The position numbers were made by a program, and so were the translations under genes. The notes below the pieces were generated by a model. The model was not told the origin of the DNA and ran no database searches. It worked only from the letters and a program-made list of their open reading frames with translations. This document shows, in pieces, positions 1 to 7,346 of a DNA stretch of 39,076 nt. Numbering within the stretch: position 1 is the stretch's first letter; each line of letters starts with the position of its first letter. Source of the DNA: an uncultured bacterium (lineage in GTDB: Bacteria > Bacillota > Clostridia > Lachnospirales > Lachnospiraceae); the NCBI GenBank assembly GCA_947643145.1, contig CANRVD010000025.1:1-39076 (forward strand), read 5' to 3'.

Positions 1-48
1 ATGTTTCATGGCGCATTGGTGCCTTTCGCAGAAAGGCGGATTATAAAT

Positions 49-417
49 ATGAAGAGATTAACAACTGGAATATATTCGTTTTCAGGAAGGATTGAAAATG
101 TTGAAAATGATTATATTTTAAGGGTTCAAAGGAAGTTATCAGAATATGAGGACTTAGAGGAACACGGGAAACTTCTGAAACTGCCTTGTGCGGTTGGGGA
201 TACGGTGTATGTGGTTCTGCCGCGTGACAGCCATCTTACAGTAGCGCAGATTAATAAAATAGAGGTTAAGCCTACTGTCTACGGAAAAATGTGCTGTTTT
301 ATTGAACCTGTGTCACATAGAGGACGCCTGTATAGATATTTTGAAGGTGATTTTGGCAAAACCGTTTTCCTCACCAAAGAAGCAGCCGAAGCTGCATTGA
401 AAGAAATGAGCAATTAA
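49..417 (+). CDS. Conserved small phage protein of unknown function
   Basis: Protein of 122 residues. I place the start at the ATG at 49 because AGGCGG lies just upstream of it; the frame is open from position 1, but that ATG has no visible ribosome site and may only be where the window cuts. The sequence contains 'LSEYEDLEE', 'LLKLPCAVGD' and a C-terminal 'DFGKTVFLTKEAAEAALKE'. This arrangement recurs in small proteins of Firmicutes phage early regions, usually annotated as hypothetical. The middle part, with many alternating hydrophobic residues, looks like a small beta-rich domain. No catalytic motif is visible. It sits in the run of small accessory genes that ends the early region. Confidence 0.7.
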   Translation: MKRLTTGIYSFSGRIENVENDYILRVQRKLSEYEDLEEHGKLLKLPCAVGDTVYVVLPRDSHLTVAQINKIEVKPTVYGKMCCFIEPVSHRGRLYRYFEGDFGKTVFLTKEAAEAALKEMSN

Positions 418-442
418 TGCTATTGGGTGCATTGTGTGTAAA

Positions 443-514
443 TGGATAATCAGTTGGGTATAGGTTATAGAATTTGAACGGTGCGAAAAGCCGGAAAGTG
501 AGGGGATTGAATGA
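443..514 (+). pseudogene. 3' remnant of an ASCH-like gene
   Basis: The reading frame here gives W-I-I-S-W-V-stop followed by VIEFERCEKPESE, almost the same as the C-terminus of the intact ASCH-like protein ending at 2374. A TGG codon has become TAG at 461-463. The last 37 bases of the shared part (467-503) are identical to 2327-2363. The remnant's TGA at 512-514 overlaps the ATG of the next gene in an ATGA arrangement, the same coupling the intact copy has with its own downstream gene at 2371. This is therefore the tail of a second ASCH-like gene whose body has been lost by recombination. Confidence 0.75.
467..503 (+). repeat. 37-bp direct repeat, copy 1
   Basis: Exact 37-base match to 2327-2363, with weaker identity continuing a further 12 bases upstream. 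It flanks a three-gene cassette of about 1.86 kb (DUF5131 protein, 131-residue unknown, ASCH-like protein). It arises from the homologous 3' ends of an ASCH remnant and an intact ASCH gene. Confidence 0.9.
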
Positions 515-1254
515 ACAAAACTAAAATAGACTGGTGCGACAGTACATGGAATCCGATTACTGGTTGTCTGCATGGGTGCGAATATTGCTATGCAAGAGGG
601 ATAACAAATAGATTCGGGAAGAATTTGCCTGATTTATCGGATTTTGCAAGTAAAAACAAAGGATTGCATTTATTGGATAACAAGATTGATTCTACACCTT
701 ATCCATTTGGATTTGAGCCAACATTTCACGCATACCGTTTGAATGATTATTTAGGCAAGCAAGGAAGAAACATTTTTGTATGCTCTATGGCTGATTTGTT
801 TGGAAAATGGGTGCCGGATAGTTGGATTGAGGAAGTATTTAAGGCTTGCGAGAAAGCACCACAGCATAATTATCTGTTTCTGACAAAGAATCCGGCAAGG
901 TATGTTGATATGTCAGAAAAAAGTATTTTAAAGAGTTCAGACAATATGTGGTACGGTTCAACGGTTACAGCTATGGAAGAATATTTTAGTAGCAAAAAAA
1001 CATACAACGCATTTTTGAGTATAGAACCCATGCTTTCTTCTATATCTCCATCAACAATCGAAGGTGTTAAATGGATTATCGTAGGAGCAGAAACAGGCAG
1101 GCGAAAAGACAAGGTTATTCCTAAGAGGGAATGGATTGAGCAGATTGTAGAGGATTGCAGAAATGCAGATATTCCAGTTTTCATGAAATCAAGCCTGGCA
1201 GACATTTGGGGAGAACCACTGATACAGGAGTTCCCAAGAAAATTAAGGAGGTAA
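511..1254 (+). CDS. DUF5131 / phage Gp37-Gp68 family protein (radical-SAM-like Cys motif)
   Basis: Protein of 247 residues beginning MNKTKIDWCDSTWNPITGC, the signature N-terminus of the phage Gp37/Gp68 (DUF5131) family. Residues about 19-26 carry C-x3-C-x2-C (CLHGCEYCYAR), the spacing of radical-SAM [4Fe-4S] ligands; the family is thought to be related to that superfamily, but its reaction is unknown. Further conserved stretches are 'FVCSMADLFGKWVPD', 'FLTKNPARY' and 'WIIVGAETG'. The length fits the family. It starts inside the ASCH remnant and is followed 6 bp later by the next gene. It is often found near ASCH-like genes in phages, as here. Confidence 0.88.
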   Translation: MNKTKIDWCDSTWNPITGCLHGCEYCYARGITNRFGKNLPDLSDFASKNKGLHLLDNKIDSTPYPFGFEPTFHAYRLNDYLGKQGRNIFVCSMADLFGKWVPDSWIEEVFKACEKAPQHNYLFLTKNPARYVDMSEKSILKSSDNMWYGSTVTAMEEYFSSKKTYNAFLSIEPMLSSISPSTIEGVKWIIVGAETGRRKDKVIPKREWIEQIVEDCRNADIPVFMKSSLADIWGEPLIQEFPRKLRR

Positions 1255-1260
1255 TGCAAT

Positions 1261-1656
1261 ATGGATATAAAGAAATTTGCAAAGTCAATCAGCGGTAAAG
1301 ATTACGGTTATCCGCAGTTTACAAAAGAGGAAATTGAAACAGCAAAGGAAAATGGTTTTGTTATTGTCTATGGTGCAAGTGATTACCTAATGGAGTTCGA
1401 AGGTGCAATTCGTGATGAAGTGGGCTGTTATGAGGGTGGGACAGCGTGGATTAGCGGAGATATAATTACGGATGATGCTATATCGCTTTCAGATAAGCCT
1501 ATTAAAGCGATATGGTGTGGTGGTGAAAGAGATAAAGATGGGCAGGTAATCACATGGACTTATGAAACAGAGATACCGCATGAAACATTTATGATTTATG
1601 AGGACGGAGAACCTTATTGCAGGGGAATTGTTTTTAGCATAAATGATGCGGAGTAA
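1261..1656 (+). CDS. Conserved phage protein of unknown function
   Basis: Protein of 131 residues, acidic, with a pattern 'NGFVIVYGASDYLMEFEGA' and 'DEVGCYEGG' that recurs in Firmicutes phage early regions. GGAGG at 1247-1251, before the stop of the preceding gene, serves as ribosome site. Aromatic and Gly-rich turns suggest a compact alpha/beta domain, and no catalytic motif is recognised. The 3' end overlaps the upstream open frame of the ASCH-like gene but not its probable start at 1676. It is the middle gene of the cassette flanked by the 37-bp direct repeats, so it probably moves with the DUF5131 and ASCH-like genes. Confidence 0.7.
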   Translation: MDIKKFAKSISGKDYGYPQFTKEEIETAKENGFVIVYGASDYLMEFEGAIRDEVGCYEGGTAWISGDIITDDAISLSDKPIKAIWCGGERDKDGQVITWTYETEIPHETFMIYEDGEPYCRGIVFSINDAE

Positions 1657-1675
1657 TTATGGGAGGATGACAGGA

Positions 1676-2374
1676 ATGGGCAGAGTATTACCGATTTTAT
1701 TCAATGCGGATATGGTCCGGGCAATATTGGGCGGCAGGAAGACGGTTACAAGGCGCGTGGTAAGACCAGCTAATCCTTTTAAAAATAAAGAAGGATATTC
1801 ACAGGGAAATGGACTGTGGATTGACGGATATAGTAGAAATGATAAACCAAACGGTCATATAAAAGATTATAATGTAAGTAGCTGTTGGATAAGAAAAAAT
1901 CATTATATAGATAAATATGCACCATACAGACCAGGTGATATTATGTATGTTCGGGAAACATGGCAGGATTTATGTTTACCCACCAAAGATGGGAGCGAAT
2001 TGCATGATTATGCCTATAAGGCCAGTAATGATGATGGAAGCATAAAGTGGCGTCCTTCTATCCATATGCCAAAGAAAGCGGCACGCATTTGGTTAAAAGT
2101 TACGGATATAAGGATAGAACGGTTACAGGATATTAACGAGGATGGAGCAGTAAAAGAAGGTGTTTTCCCTTCGGGTTGCAGAAATTGTACATCTAAAATT
2201 AGTTGTGACACTTGCTCAGAAGAAGGATATGATGAAATGGATGCTTTTGTAGAAATTTGGGATTCCACCGTCAAAAAATCAGACCTTGCAAAGTACGGAT
2301 GGGATGCCAACCCTTGGGTGTGGGTAATAGAATTTGAACGGTGCGAAAAGCCGGAAAGTGAGGTTAAGAAATGA
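1676..2374 (+). CDS. ASCH-domain-like phage protein
   Basis: Protein of 232 residues. I chose the ATG at 1676 because GGAGG at 1662-1666 lies 9 bases upstream; an in-frame ATG at 1643 lies inside the previous gene and has no ribosome site. The N-terminus 'PILFNADMVRAILGGRKT' followed by 'TRRVVRP' is typical of phage ASCH-like proteins, a fold linked to RNA or nucleotide binding. 'YRPGDIMYVRETW' and the C-terminal 'PWVWVIEFERCE' also fit. A Cys cluster (CRNCTSKISCDTC, near residues 168-180) is inserted before the end and may bind zinc. The last codons carry repeat copy 2. Its TGA overlaps the next ATG by 4 bases. Confidence 0.8.
   Translation: MGRVLPILFNADMVRAILGGRKTVTRRVVRPANPFKNKEGYSQGNGLWIDGYSRNDKPNGHIKDYNVSSCWIRKNHYIDKYAPYRPGDIMYVRETWQDLCLPTKDGSELHDYAYKASNDDGSIKWRPSIHMPKKAARIWLKVTDIRIERLQDINEDGAVKEGVFPSGCRNCTSKISCDTCSEEGYDEMDAFVEIWDSTVKKSDLAKYGWDANPWVWVIEFERCEKPESEVKK
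2327..2363 (+). repeat. 37-bp direct repeat, copy 2
   Basis: Identical to 467-503. In this copy the bases code for VIEFERCEKPESE at the end of the intact ASCH-like protein. Recombination between the copies would remove about 1,860 bp, taking out the DUF5131 gene, the 131-residue gene and most of the ASCH gene. Confidence 0.9.
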
Positions 2375-2643
2375 AAATAGGAGAATTACAAGACCATTGT
2401 GGGAATTGCAAAATAATAAGTTATTGTACAGAGCCTTTTGAAACACCGCATTTGTGTGTTTATGAGGAATTGAAAGATGTAGAAGAAGAAACATATAAAC
2501 AGATTGCAGAAAATGTTACTGGAGAGGAAATTAAGGACAAGTTAAAACAGTATGAAGAAAACAATATTAGTCCTTGGACAGATAGTTATAATGGAGCGGT
2601 ATGTGATATTGTTCTTGAAAAATTATACAGAAATGAGGGGTAG
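2371..2643 (+). CDS. Small Cys-rich phage protein of unknown function
   Basis: Protein of 90 residues. The start overlaps the ASCH stop (ATGA), so translation is probably coupled. The N-terminal third holds four cysteines and two histidines (HCGNCKIISYC, then a Cys in HLC about 10 residues on), a spacing suited to zinc or an iron-sulfur cluster. The remainder is acidic and helical, with 'ISPWTDSYNGAVCDIVLEKLYR' at the end. I do not recognise the family. Its context among early accessory genes gives no specific function. Confidence 0.6.
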   Translation: MKIGELQDHCGNCKIISYCTEPFETPHLCVYEELKDVEEETYKQIAENVTGEEIKDKLKQYEENNISPWTDSYNGAVCDIVLEKLYRNEG

Positions 2644-2683
2644 CTTGCCAAGAAAAAGTATTGAAGGACAGTGAGGTATCGGA

Positions 2684-3196
2684 ATGAGCAGAAAAGAAAC
2701 GACTGATTTTCTAGGAAAACTTCTGATAAACGAAAGGTTTGCCGGAATAGGTAAATACTGGGCGAGTGAAGTCAGTATTGACTATGGCACAAGGGATGTT
2801 AAGCGGGTTGATTTTATGCAGTTTGAACCGGCAGGCGTTGTAGGTGTGAGCGGAATTGAAAAAGGAATATTCATCTGCTATGAGGTTAAGAGCTGCAAAG
2901 ATGATTTTAAAAGTGGTTTTGGAAAGAACTTTATAGGCGAAAAGAATTATTTTGTAATGCCTATGGCTACATACAAAGAGGTTATGACTGATATTCCGCA
3001 TAATGTAGGTGTTCTTGTTCCAATACCCCAAAATACAGGAAGATTAAACGAAGACAAATATAAAGAGTTTGAAAATCCCACAGAATTATCGGAAAATTTA
3101 GATTGGAAACTATGGGCGATAAAGCAGTCAATTCCACAGTTACGAAAAAGGCCTATGGTGGAACTGCTGTTTTGTATGCTTCGGAGTGGGAACTGA
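2684..3196 (+). CDS. MmcB-like PD-(D/E)XK nuclease superfamily protein
   Basis: Protein of 170 residues. Residues 43 (Asp, in RVDFMQFEP) and 67-69 (Glu-Val-Lys, in CYEVKSCKDDF) form the D...ExK core of PD-(D/E)XK enzymes. The following 'GEKNYFVMPMATY' resembles MmcB, a family linked to DNA repair in which this stretch follows the active site. It may act on DNA ends during replication or recombination, but the substrate cannot be read from sequence. An upstream 'AGTGAGG' is a modest ribosome site. It is the last sizeable gene before the late regulator. Confidence 0.7.
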   Translation: MSRKETTDFLGKLLINERFAGIGKYWASEVSIDYGTRDVKRVDFMQFEPAGVVGVSGIEKGIFICYEVKSCKDDFKSGFGKNFIGEKNYFVMPMATYKEVMTDIPHNVGVLVPIPQNTGRLNEDKYKEFENPTELSENLDWKLWAIKQSIPQLRKRPMVELLFCMLRSGN

Positions 3197-3214
3197 GTGA
3201 TTGGAGGTAGTGGA

Positions 3215-3361
3215 ATGAACGAACAGGATTTAAAAGAATGTATAGCAGAAGTAAAGAACAGTGATATACCAAATCCGTCAAAGAAAAAGATTATGAATAT
3301 TTTGTATGAGCGGATGCATATAAGTGGCTGGATTCCATGCAATTGCAACATACCAGGATAG
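3215..3361 (+). CDS. Small ORF, possibly truncated by an in-frame TAG
   Basis: 48 residues starting MNEQDLKECIAEVKNSDIPN, with a good GGAGG at 3203-3207, 7 bases before the ATG. The product ends 'SGWIPCNCNIPG' at a TAG (3359-3361). The same frame then stays open for 12 more codons (ITIDEYLQKISE) up to a TGA at 3398-3400, so the TAG may be a recent nonsense change in a gene of about 61 codons. 'GWIPC' is reminiscent of the start of DUF551-type phage proteins, which would make it a fragment, but that match is too short to rely on. Confidence 0.5.
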   Translation: MNEQDLKECIAEVKNSDIPNPSKKKIMNILYERMHISGWIPCNCNIPG

Positions 3362-3495
3362 ATAACAATAGATGAATATTTACAGAAGATTTCAGAATGA
3401 TCGAAAAAAGGAGAGCGCTTTCGCACCCCCCAACAGACAGATTAATTATAACACAAATTCATAGAATTTGAAATGGGAAAAAGGAGGGTGAAAGC

Positions 3496-4248
3496 ATGCG
3501 GAATACAGACAGCGGAAAGATAGTAGCATTGATGAAATCCGGGTGGGATACGGAAAAGATTGCTGCAGATATGCATATGGAACCACAGGAGGTGGATAAA
3601 GTTGTATCTGAGTATATGGGTGCTGAAAAGAAAAAGACAATAACAAACCAGCCCAGTAAGTCAGATGAACAAATGGAACAGAGTACGATGGTTCATATAA
3701 CATCAGGGCAGTTGAAAAACATTTATGAGAAAGCAGCTGCTATTGGAGCAAAAGAGGCTTTGAAAATGTTTCAGCAGGAGCGGGAAAAAGAGCAGCGAAA
3801 GAGAGCGGATCGGCGGTTGCGGAATACCAAATTGTTGCTCCGTAATTATCATATGCTGAAAGAACATGCAGAAAATTCAGTGTTTGGACGAACGCAGATG
3901 GAGGAATCTGCAATAGATATTCTCGAATCAATGATGTCGGTCTATGATAATGATGTTATCATTGAAAGTATCAAACGGAGCGCTACCAGAACAGCAATTA
4001 TTGTATCTCATATTGAGGTTATGTTTGGACTATACCACAGCTATTGTGAGCATACAACCAATCGGGAAATTGATTTGCGCAGATATGAAGTGACATGGGA
4101 TATGTATATGGCAGAAAAGACGCTAACGGCAAAGGAAATAGCAGAAAAGCAAAATATATCTACCAGGAATGTATATGAGGATATCAGGATAGCTGTAGAA
4201 AGACTATCTGCTCTTATTTTTGGGGTGGATGGCTTGAAAGTTCATTAA
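3496..4248 (+). CDS. Probable late-gene transcriptional regulator (two HTH segments)
   Basis: Protein of 250 residues with AAGGAGGG 8 bases before the ATG. Residues 8-40 read as a helix-turn-helix (IVALMKSGWDTEKIAADMHM...). The C-terminal 60 residues (RYEVTWDMYMAEKTLTAKEI, then AEKQNISTRNVYEDIRIAVE) form a second HTH like sigma region 4 or RinA/ArpU-type phage late activators. The middle is a long charged helical region with a possible coiled coil around residues 75-125. It stands alone just before the terminator and the packaging-structural operon, the usual place of a late activator in Firmicutes phages. The specific family is not certain, and a sigma-like factor is the main alternative. 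Confidence 0.65.
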   Translation: MRNTDSGKIVALMKSGWDTEKIAADMHMEPQEVDKVVSEYMGAEKKKTITNQPSKSDEQMEQSTMVHITSGQLKNIYEKAAAIGAKEALKMFQQEREKEQRKRADRRLRNTKLLLRNYHMLKEHAENSVFGRTQMEESAIDILESMMSVYDNDVIIESIKRSATRTAIIVSHIEVMFGLYHSYCEHTTNREIDLRRYEVTWDMYMAEKTLTAKEIAEKQNISTRNVYEDIRIAVERLSALIFGVDGLKVH

Positions 4249-4332
4249 ATACACCATCTGCAAAAACTCTTCCTTGATTTTTCATTATAAAAGTGAGAAA
4301 ATTGTATTTGTAAAATTCTAAATCAAACATCG

Positions 4333-4365
4333 AAGGAAGCCTGAGACTATTGGGCTTCCTTTTTT
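4333..4365 (+). terminator. Intrinsic terminator after the late regulator
   Basis: A 9-bp perfect stem (AAGGAAGCC at 4333-4341 with GGCTTCCTT at 4353-4361), 11-base loop, then a T tract to 4365. It separates the regulator from the symporter cassette and would stop unmodified early transcription. Confidence 0.85.
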
Positions 4366-4408
4366 GTGCAGTTTTTCCGGGAAAGGAGAGAAACAGATAC
4401 AGGAAAGC

Positions 4409-4439
4409 ATGAAGCTCCTCCAAATATAAAAGTGGAGGA
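4409..4439 (+). promoter_or_regulatory. RBS-sequestering hairpin with a 6-codon leader
   Basis: TCCTCCA (4416-4422) pairs perfectly with TGGAGGA (4433-4439) across a 10-base loop. The right arm contains the only ribosome site (GGAGG, 4434-4438) of the symporter gene at 4445, so the site is hidden when the hairpin forms. A tiny frame, ATG at 4409 to TAA at 4427-4429 (MKLLQI), runs through the left arm and stops inside the loop. A ribosome on this leader would open the hairpin. Control by leader translation is my inference. Confidence 0.5.
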
Positions 4440-4444
4440 AAAGC

Positions 4445-5830
4445 ATGAATTATACTTTGATTGTACTGTTAACCTATGCAGCAGTAATGTTGGGGGTAAC
4501 AGTATATATGACAAGAAAAGAAAGCAATGTTGAGAAATTCTGTGTGGGAAACAGGAATATGGGCTGGATGGTATCAGCTTTAAGTATTGCAGCGACATGG
4601 ATATGGGCACCGGCGTTGTTCACATCAACCGAGAATGCCTACACGAAGGGCTTTGCAGGGCTCTTTTGGTTTCTGGTTCCGAACGTGCTGTGTCTGATAT
4701 TGTTTATTCCTTTTGCAAAGAAGATAAGGAAAGAAATGCCGGAGGGAATTACACTGTCAGGTTATATGCATGGGAAATATCGCTCAAAGGCTGTGAAGAA
4801 TATATATTTATTCCAGCTTGGTACATTATCAGTTTTGTCGACAGGAGTACAGTTGCTGGCAGGCAGCAAGATATTAAGTATGCTTACCGGGATACCGTTT
4901 GCAGCCATGACAATTATTATGGCTATGATTGCATTTTCATACTCACAGTTCTCCGGAATAAAAGCATCAATACTGACAGATGCAGTACAGATGGTTTTTA
5001 TGCTGGCCGCCAGCATCGGTTTTGTTGCTTTTGGTGTAATCAATGGTGGAGGACTGGGAACGCTGGTTATGGGGCTGGGAGGAGCCCCGGGGGATGCCGG
5101 ATCATTATTCTCAAAGAGAGGATGGGAAATCTTTTTAGGGTTCGGACTTCCAACAACGATAGGGCTTATCTCAGGACCGTTTGGAGACCAGTGCTTTTGG
5201 CAGAGGGCATTCTGTGTTAGGAAAGACAGAATAGGCAGGGCTTTCCTTGTGGGAGCGCTACTGTTTGGGATTGTACCTTTGTCAATGGGTGTGCTTGGTT
5301 TTATCGGTTCTGGCATGGGATATGTCGCAGCGGATACTGGAATAGTTAATTTTGAACTGATAAGCACACTATTCCCGGCATGGGCGGTTATCCCGTTCCT
5401 GTTTATGATTGTATCGGGGCTGCTGTCCACGATAGATAGCAACCTGTGTGCAATATCATCCCTTACAACAGACATTTTCAAGGAAAAGACACTCGGAAAA
5501 ACAAAGTTCGCTATGATTTTACTGTTGGCTGTTGGAATTGCCGTAGCCAACATACCAGGATTGACAGTAACGCACCTGTTTCTGATGTACGGAACATTAA
5601 GAGCTGCTACCCTGCTCCCGACGATATTCACCCTTAAAGGAATAGGCTTGAAACCGCGGGGAATTGTTGCAGGAATTATATCTGCTCTGATTATTGGTTT
5701 GCCAATATTTGGATATGGGAATATGCAGGGAATTGCGGTTTATAAGACCGCAGGAAGTCTTTTGACAGTTATTCTTTCCGGAGCAGTGTCTCTGGTGGTA
5801 AGCGGAAAGAGAGGTATCCAGAATGGGTGA
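4445..5830 (+). CDS. Sodium:solute symporter (SSS) family permease
   Basis: Integral membrane protein of 461 residues with about 12-13 hydrophobic segments spread over its whole length. Family signatures are the first-helix region 'ALSIAATWIWAPALF', the motif 'GDQCFWQRAFC' near residue 255, and 'GLLSTIDSNLCAISSLTTDIF' near residue 325, which match SSS hallmarks DQxxWQR and (S/T)xxSSxxxxxSSxxxxD. 'ATWIWAP' plus 'YTKGFAGLFWF' points towards the Dur3-like urea/polyamine branch, but the substrate cannot be assigned. It is somewhat short for the family. It overlaps the next gene by 8 bp, so it is co-translated with a PP-loop enzyme. A metabolite transporter inside a phage late region is unusual. 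Confidence 0.88.
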   Translation: MNYTLIVLLTYAAVMLGVTVYMTRKESNVEKFCVGNRNMGWMVSALSIAATWIWAPALFTSTENAYTKGFAGLFWFLVPNVLCLILFIPFAKKIRKEMPEGITLSGYMHGKYRSKAVKNIYLFQLGTLSVLSTGVQLLAGSKILSMLTGIPFAAMTIIMAMIAFSYSQFSGIKASILTDAVQMVFMLAASIGFVAFGVINGGGLGTLVMGLGGAPGDAGSLFSKRGWEIFLGFGLPTTIGLISGPFGDQCFWQRAFCVRKDRIGRAFLVGALLFGIVPLSMGVLGFIGSGMGYVAADTGIVNFELISTLFPAWAVIPFLFMIVSGLLSTIDSNLCAISSLTTDIFKEKTLGKTKFAMILLLAVGIAVANIPGLTVTHLFLMYGTLRAATLLPTIFTLKGIGLKPRGIVAGIISALIIGLPIFGYGNMQGIAVYKTAGSLLTVILSGAVSLVVSGKRGIQNG

Positions 5831-6611
5831 TGTGCTTGGAAGGAAACAGAGGATTAAAAATTCTGACTGGGTAGATACATTTGGGAAAATAGAGCAGCTG
5901 GTATCGAAGAAGGAACTGGATCAGCTAGCCGAAAAGACGGTAAAAGAGATTAAGAAGAAAACCAAAGGGAAGAAAGCCGCTTACGCATGGAGCGGTGGAA
6001 AAGATTCCCTTGTACTTGGTGAAATCTGCCAGAGGGCAGGGATAACCCCTTGCGTCCTTGTAATCAGCAATTTGGAATATAAAGCATTTGTAGAATGGGT
6101 AGAGGGGCATAAGCCTCCTGAATTGTCCATAATCAACACAGGACAGGATATGAAATGGCTGGCCGCCCATCATCAGAATATGCTTTTTCCCCAGGATAGT
6201 AAATTTGCAGCCAGATGGTTTCAGATTGTCCAGCACAGAGGCCAGACAAAATATTATAGGGAGAATGAGCTGGATATGCTGCTTCTCGGAAGGCGGAGAG
6301 CTGACGGAAATTATGTCGGCCGAAAAGATAACATTTATACCAACAGACAGGGGATAACAAGATACAGTCCTATGTCCGATTGGACACATGAGCAGGTATT
6401 GGCATATATCCATTATTACAATTTGGAAATGCCGCCGATTTATGACTGGAAAAATGGTTATCTATGCGGCACACATCCGTGGCCGGCAAGGCAGTGGACA
6501 GGCAGCGTGGAAAATGCATGGGCAGAAATCTATGAAATTGACAGTTCTATTGTAACCAAAGCGGCAGAACATATCAAAAGTGCAAAAGAGTTTTTGGAAA
6601 GCTTTAAATGA
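5823..6611 (+). CDS. PAPS-reductase-like PP-loop protein
   Basis: Protein of 262 residues. An N-terminal helical stretch is followed by SGGKDS at residues 57-62 (AAYAWSGGKDSLVLGE), the PP-loop that binds ATP in adenylating enzymes of the PAPS reductase/CysH group. 'DMLLLGRRRADGNYVG' and 'ITRYSPMSDWTHEQVLAYIH' match the second half of the domain, where such enzymes have (G)xRxxES and a P-x-xDW-x-x-x-dVW motif. No C-terminal ECGLH redox motif of assimilatory PAPS reductase is present, so sulfate reduction is unlikely. Phage members are proposed nucleotide- or base-modifying enzymes. It overlaps the symporter by 8 bp and precedes a ParB-like gene. Confidence 0.85.
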   Translation: MGDVLGRKQRIKNSDWVDTFGKIEQLVSKKELDQLAEKTVKEIKKKTKGKKAAYAWSGGKDSLVLGEICQRAGITPCVLVISNLEYKAFVEWVEGHKPPELSIINTGQDMKWLAAHHQNMLFPQDSKFAARWFQIVQHRGQTKYYRENELDMLLLGRRRADGNYVGRKDNIYTNRQGITRYSPMSDWTHEQVLAYIHYYNLEMPPIYDWKNGYLCGTHPWPARQWTGSVENAWAEIYEIDSSIVTKAAEHIKSAKEFLESFK

Positions 6612-6626
6612 AATACGTTGAAATTT

Positions 6627-6653
6627 GGCAGTTGCTTGCAGGCTGCCTTTTTT
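6627..6653 (+). terminator. Weak terminator-like hairpin inside the cassette
   Basis: GGCAG (6627-6631) pairs with CTGCC (6643-6647) and is followed by six T. The stem has only five pairs and the loop is 11 bases, so it would at most attenuate transcription between the first PP-loop gene and the ParB-like gene. Confidence 0.35.
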
Positions 6654-6719
6654 GCTGTTTGCAGACAGTAATATCATACATCAATCGTTTCTCCAATAAA
6701 TCACAGGAGGGACACGAAC

Positions 6720-7346
6720 ATGGAAATAACCACAATGAAACTGGCTGACCTTGTCAAGCCGGAGAAGAATGTAAGAATCCATACCGAACAGCAGTTAAAG
6801 GAGTTCCAGCGAAGCGTGAAGATGTTTGGACAGATCCGCCCCATTGTTATTGACGAGAACAACATCATCTTGGCGGGAAATGGTCTGTATGACACTCTCG
6901 TTGCTATGGGGAAAGAAACGGCAGATGTATATCGGTATGACAATCTCACTGAAAATCAGAAAAAGAAGCTGATGATTGCTGATAATAAGATTTTCAGTCT
7001 GGGCATTGAGAATCTGGAAACTTTGAACAGTATTTTGGAGGACCTGCAGGGGGATTTGGATATTCCTGGTTTTGACGAAGAAATCTTAAGGCAGATGGTA
7101 TCTGAAGCTGAGGAGATTACAGATAAGATTTCCGAATATGGAACGCTTGATGACAGACAAATCCAGAATATCAAGGAAAATGCAGAAAAAAAGGAGCAGC
7201 AGATACAGAGGACTGAACCGGAACAGGAGCTAGCACCACAACCGGCGGTTCCGTCACAACAGGATTCTGAGGGAAATAACGAAGAAACCACCGAAGCAAG
7301 AAAATTCGTTACCTGTCCAAATTGCGGAGAAAAGATATGGCTGTAA
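6720..7346 (+). CDS. ParB/Srx-domain protein with C-terminal zinc ribbon
   Basis: Protein of 208 residues with AGGAGG 9 bases before its ATG. Residues 1-95 are a ParB-N/sulfiredoxin-like domain (MKLADLVKPEKNVRIH, FGQIRPIVID, then IILAGNGLYDTLVAMG, where the last is the nucleotide-binding GxGR-like loop). A charged Gln/Glu-rich linker follows, and the protein ends in CPNCGEKIW, half of a zinc ribbon. Phage proteins with this domain are usually found next to modification enzymes rather than parA, and no parA is present, so plasmid-type partition is unlikely. It may act as a nuclease or a DNA-bound specificity factor for the neighbouring PP-loop enzymes, which is an inference. Confidence 0.82.
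   Translation: MEITTMKLADLVKPEKNVRIHTEQQLKEFQRSVKMFGQIRPIVIDENNIILAGNGLYDTLVAMGKETADVYRYDNLTENQKKKLMIADNKIFSLGIENLETLNSILEDLQGDLDIPGFDEEILRQMVSEAEEITDKISEYGTLDDRQIQNIKENAEKKEQQIQRTEPEQELAPQPAVPSQQDSEGNNEETTEARKFVTCPNCGEKIWL

Noticed and set aside
4597-5631. Open frames of about 207 codons (+) and 289 codons (-) inside the symporter gene
   Set aside because: The symporter frame carries full SSS signatures. The overlapping frames have no ribosome site and no recognisable motif.
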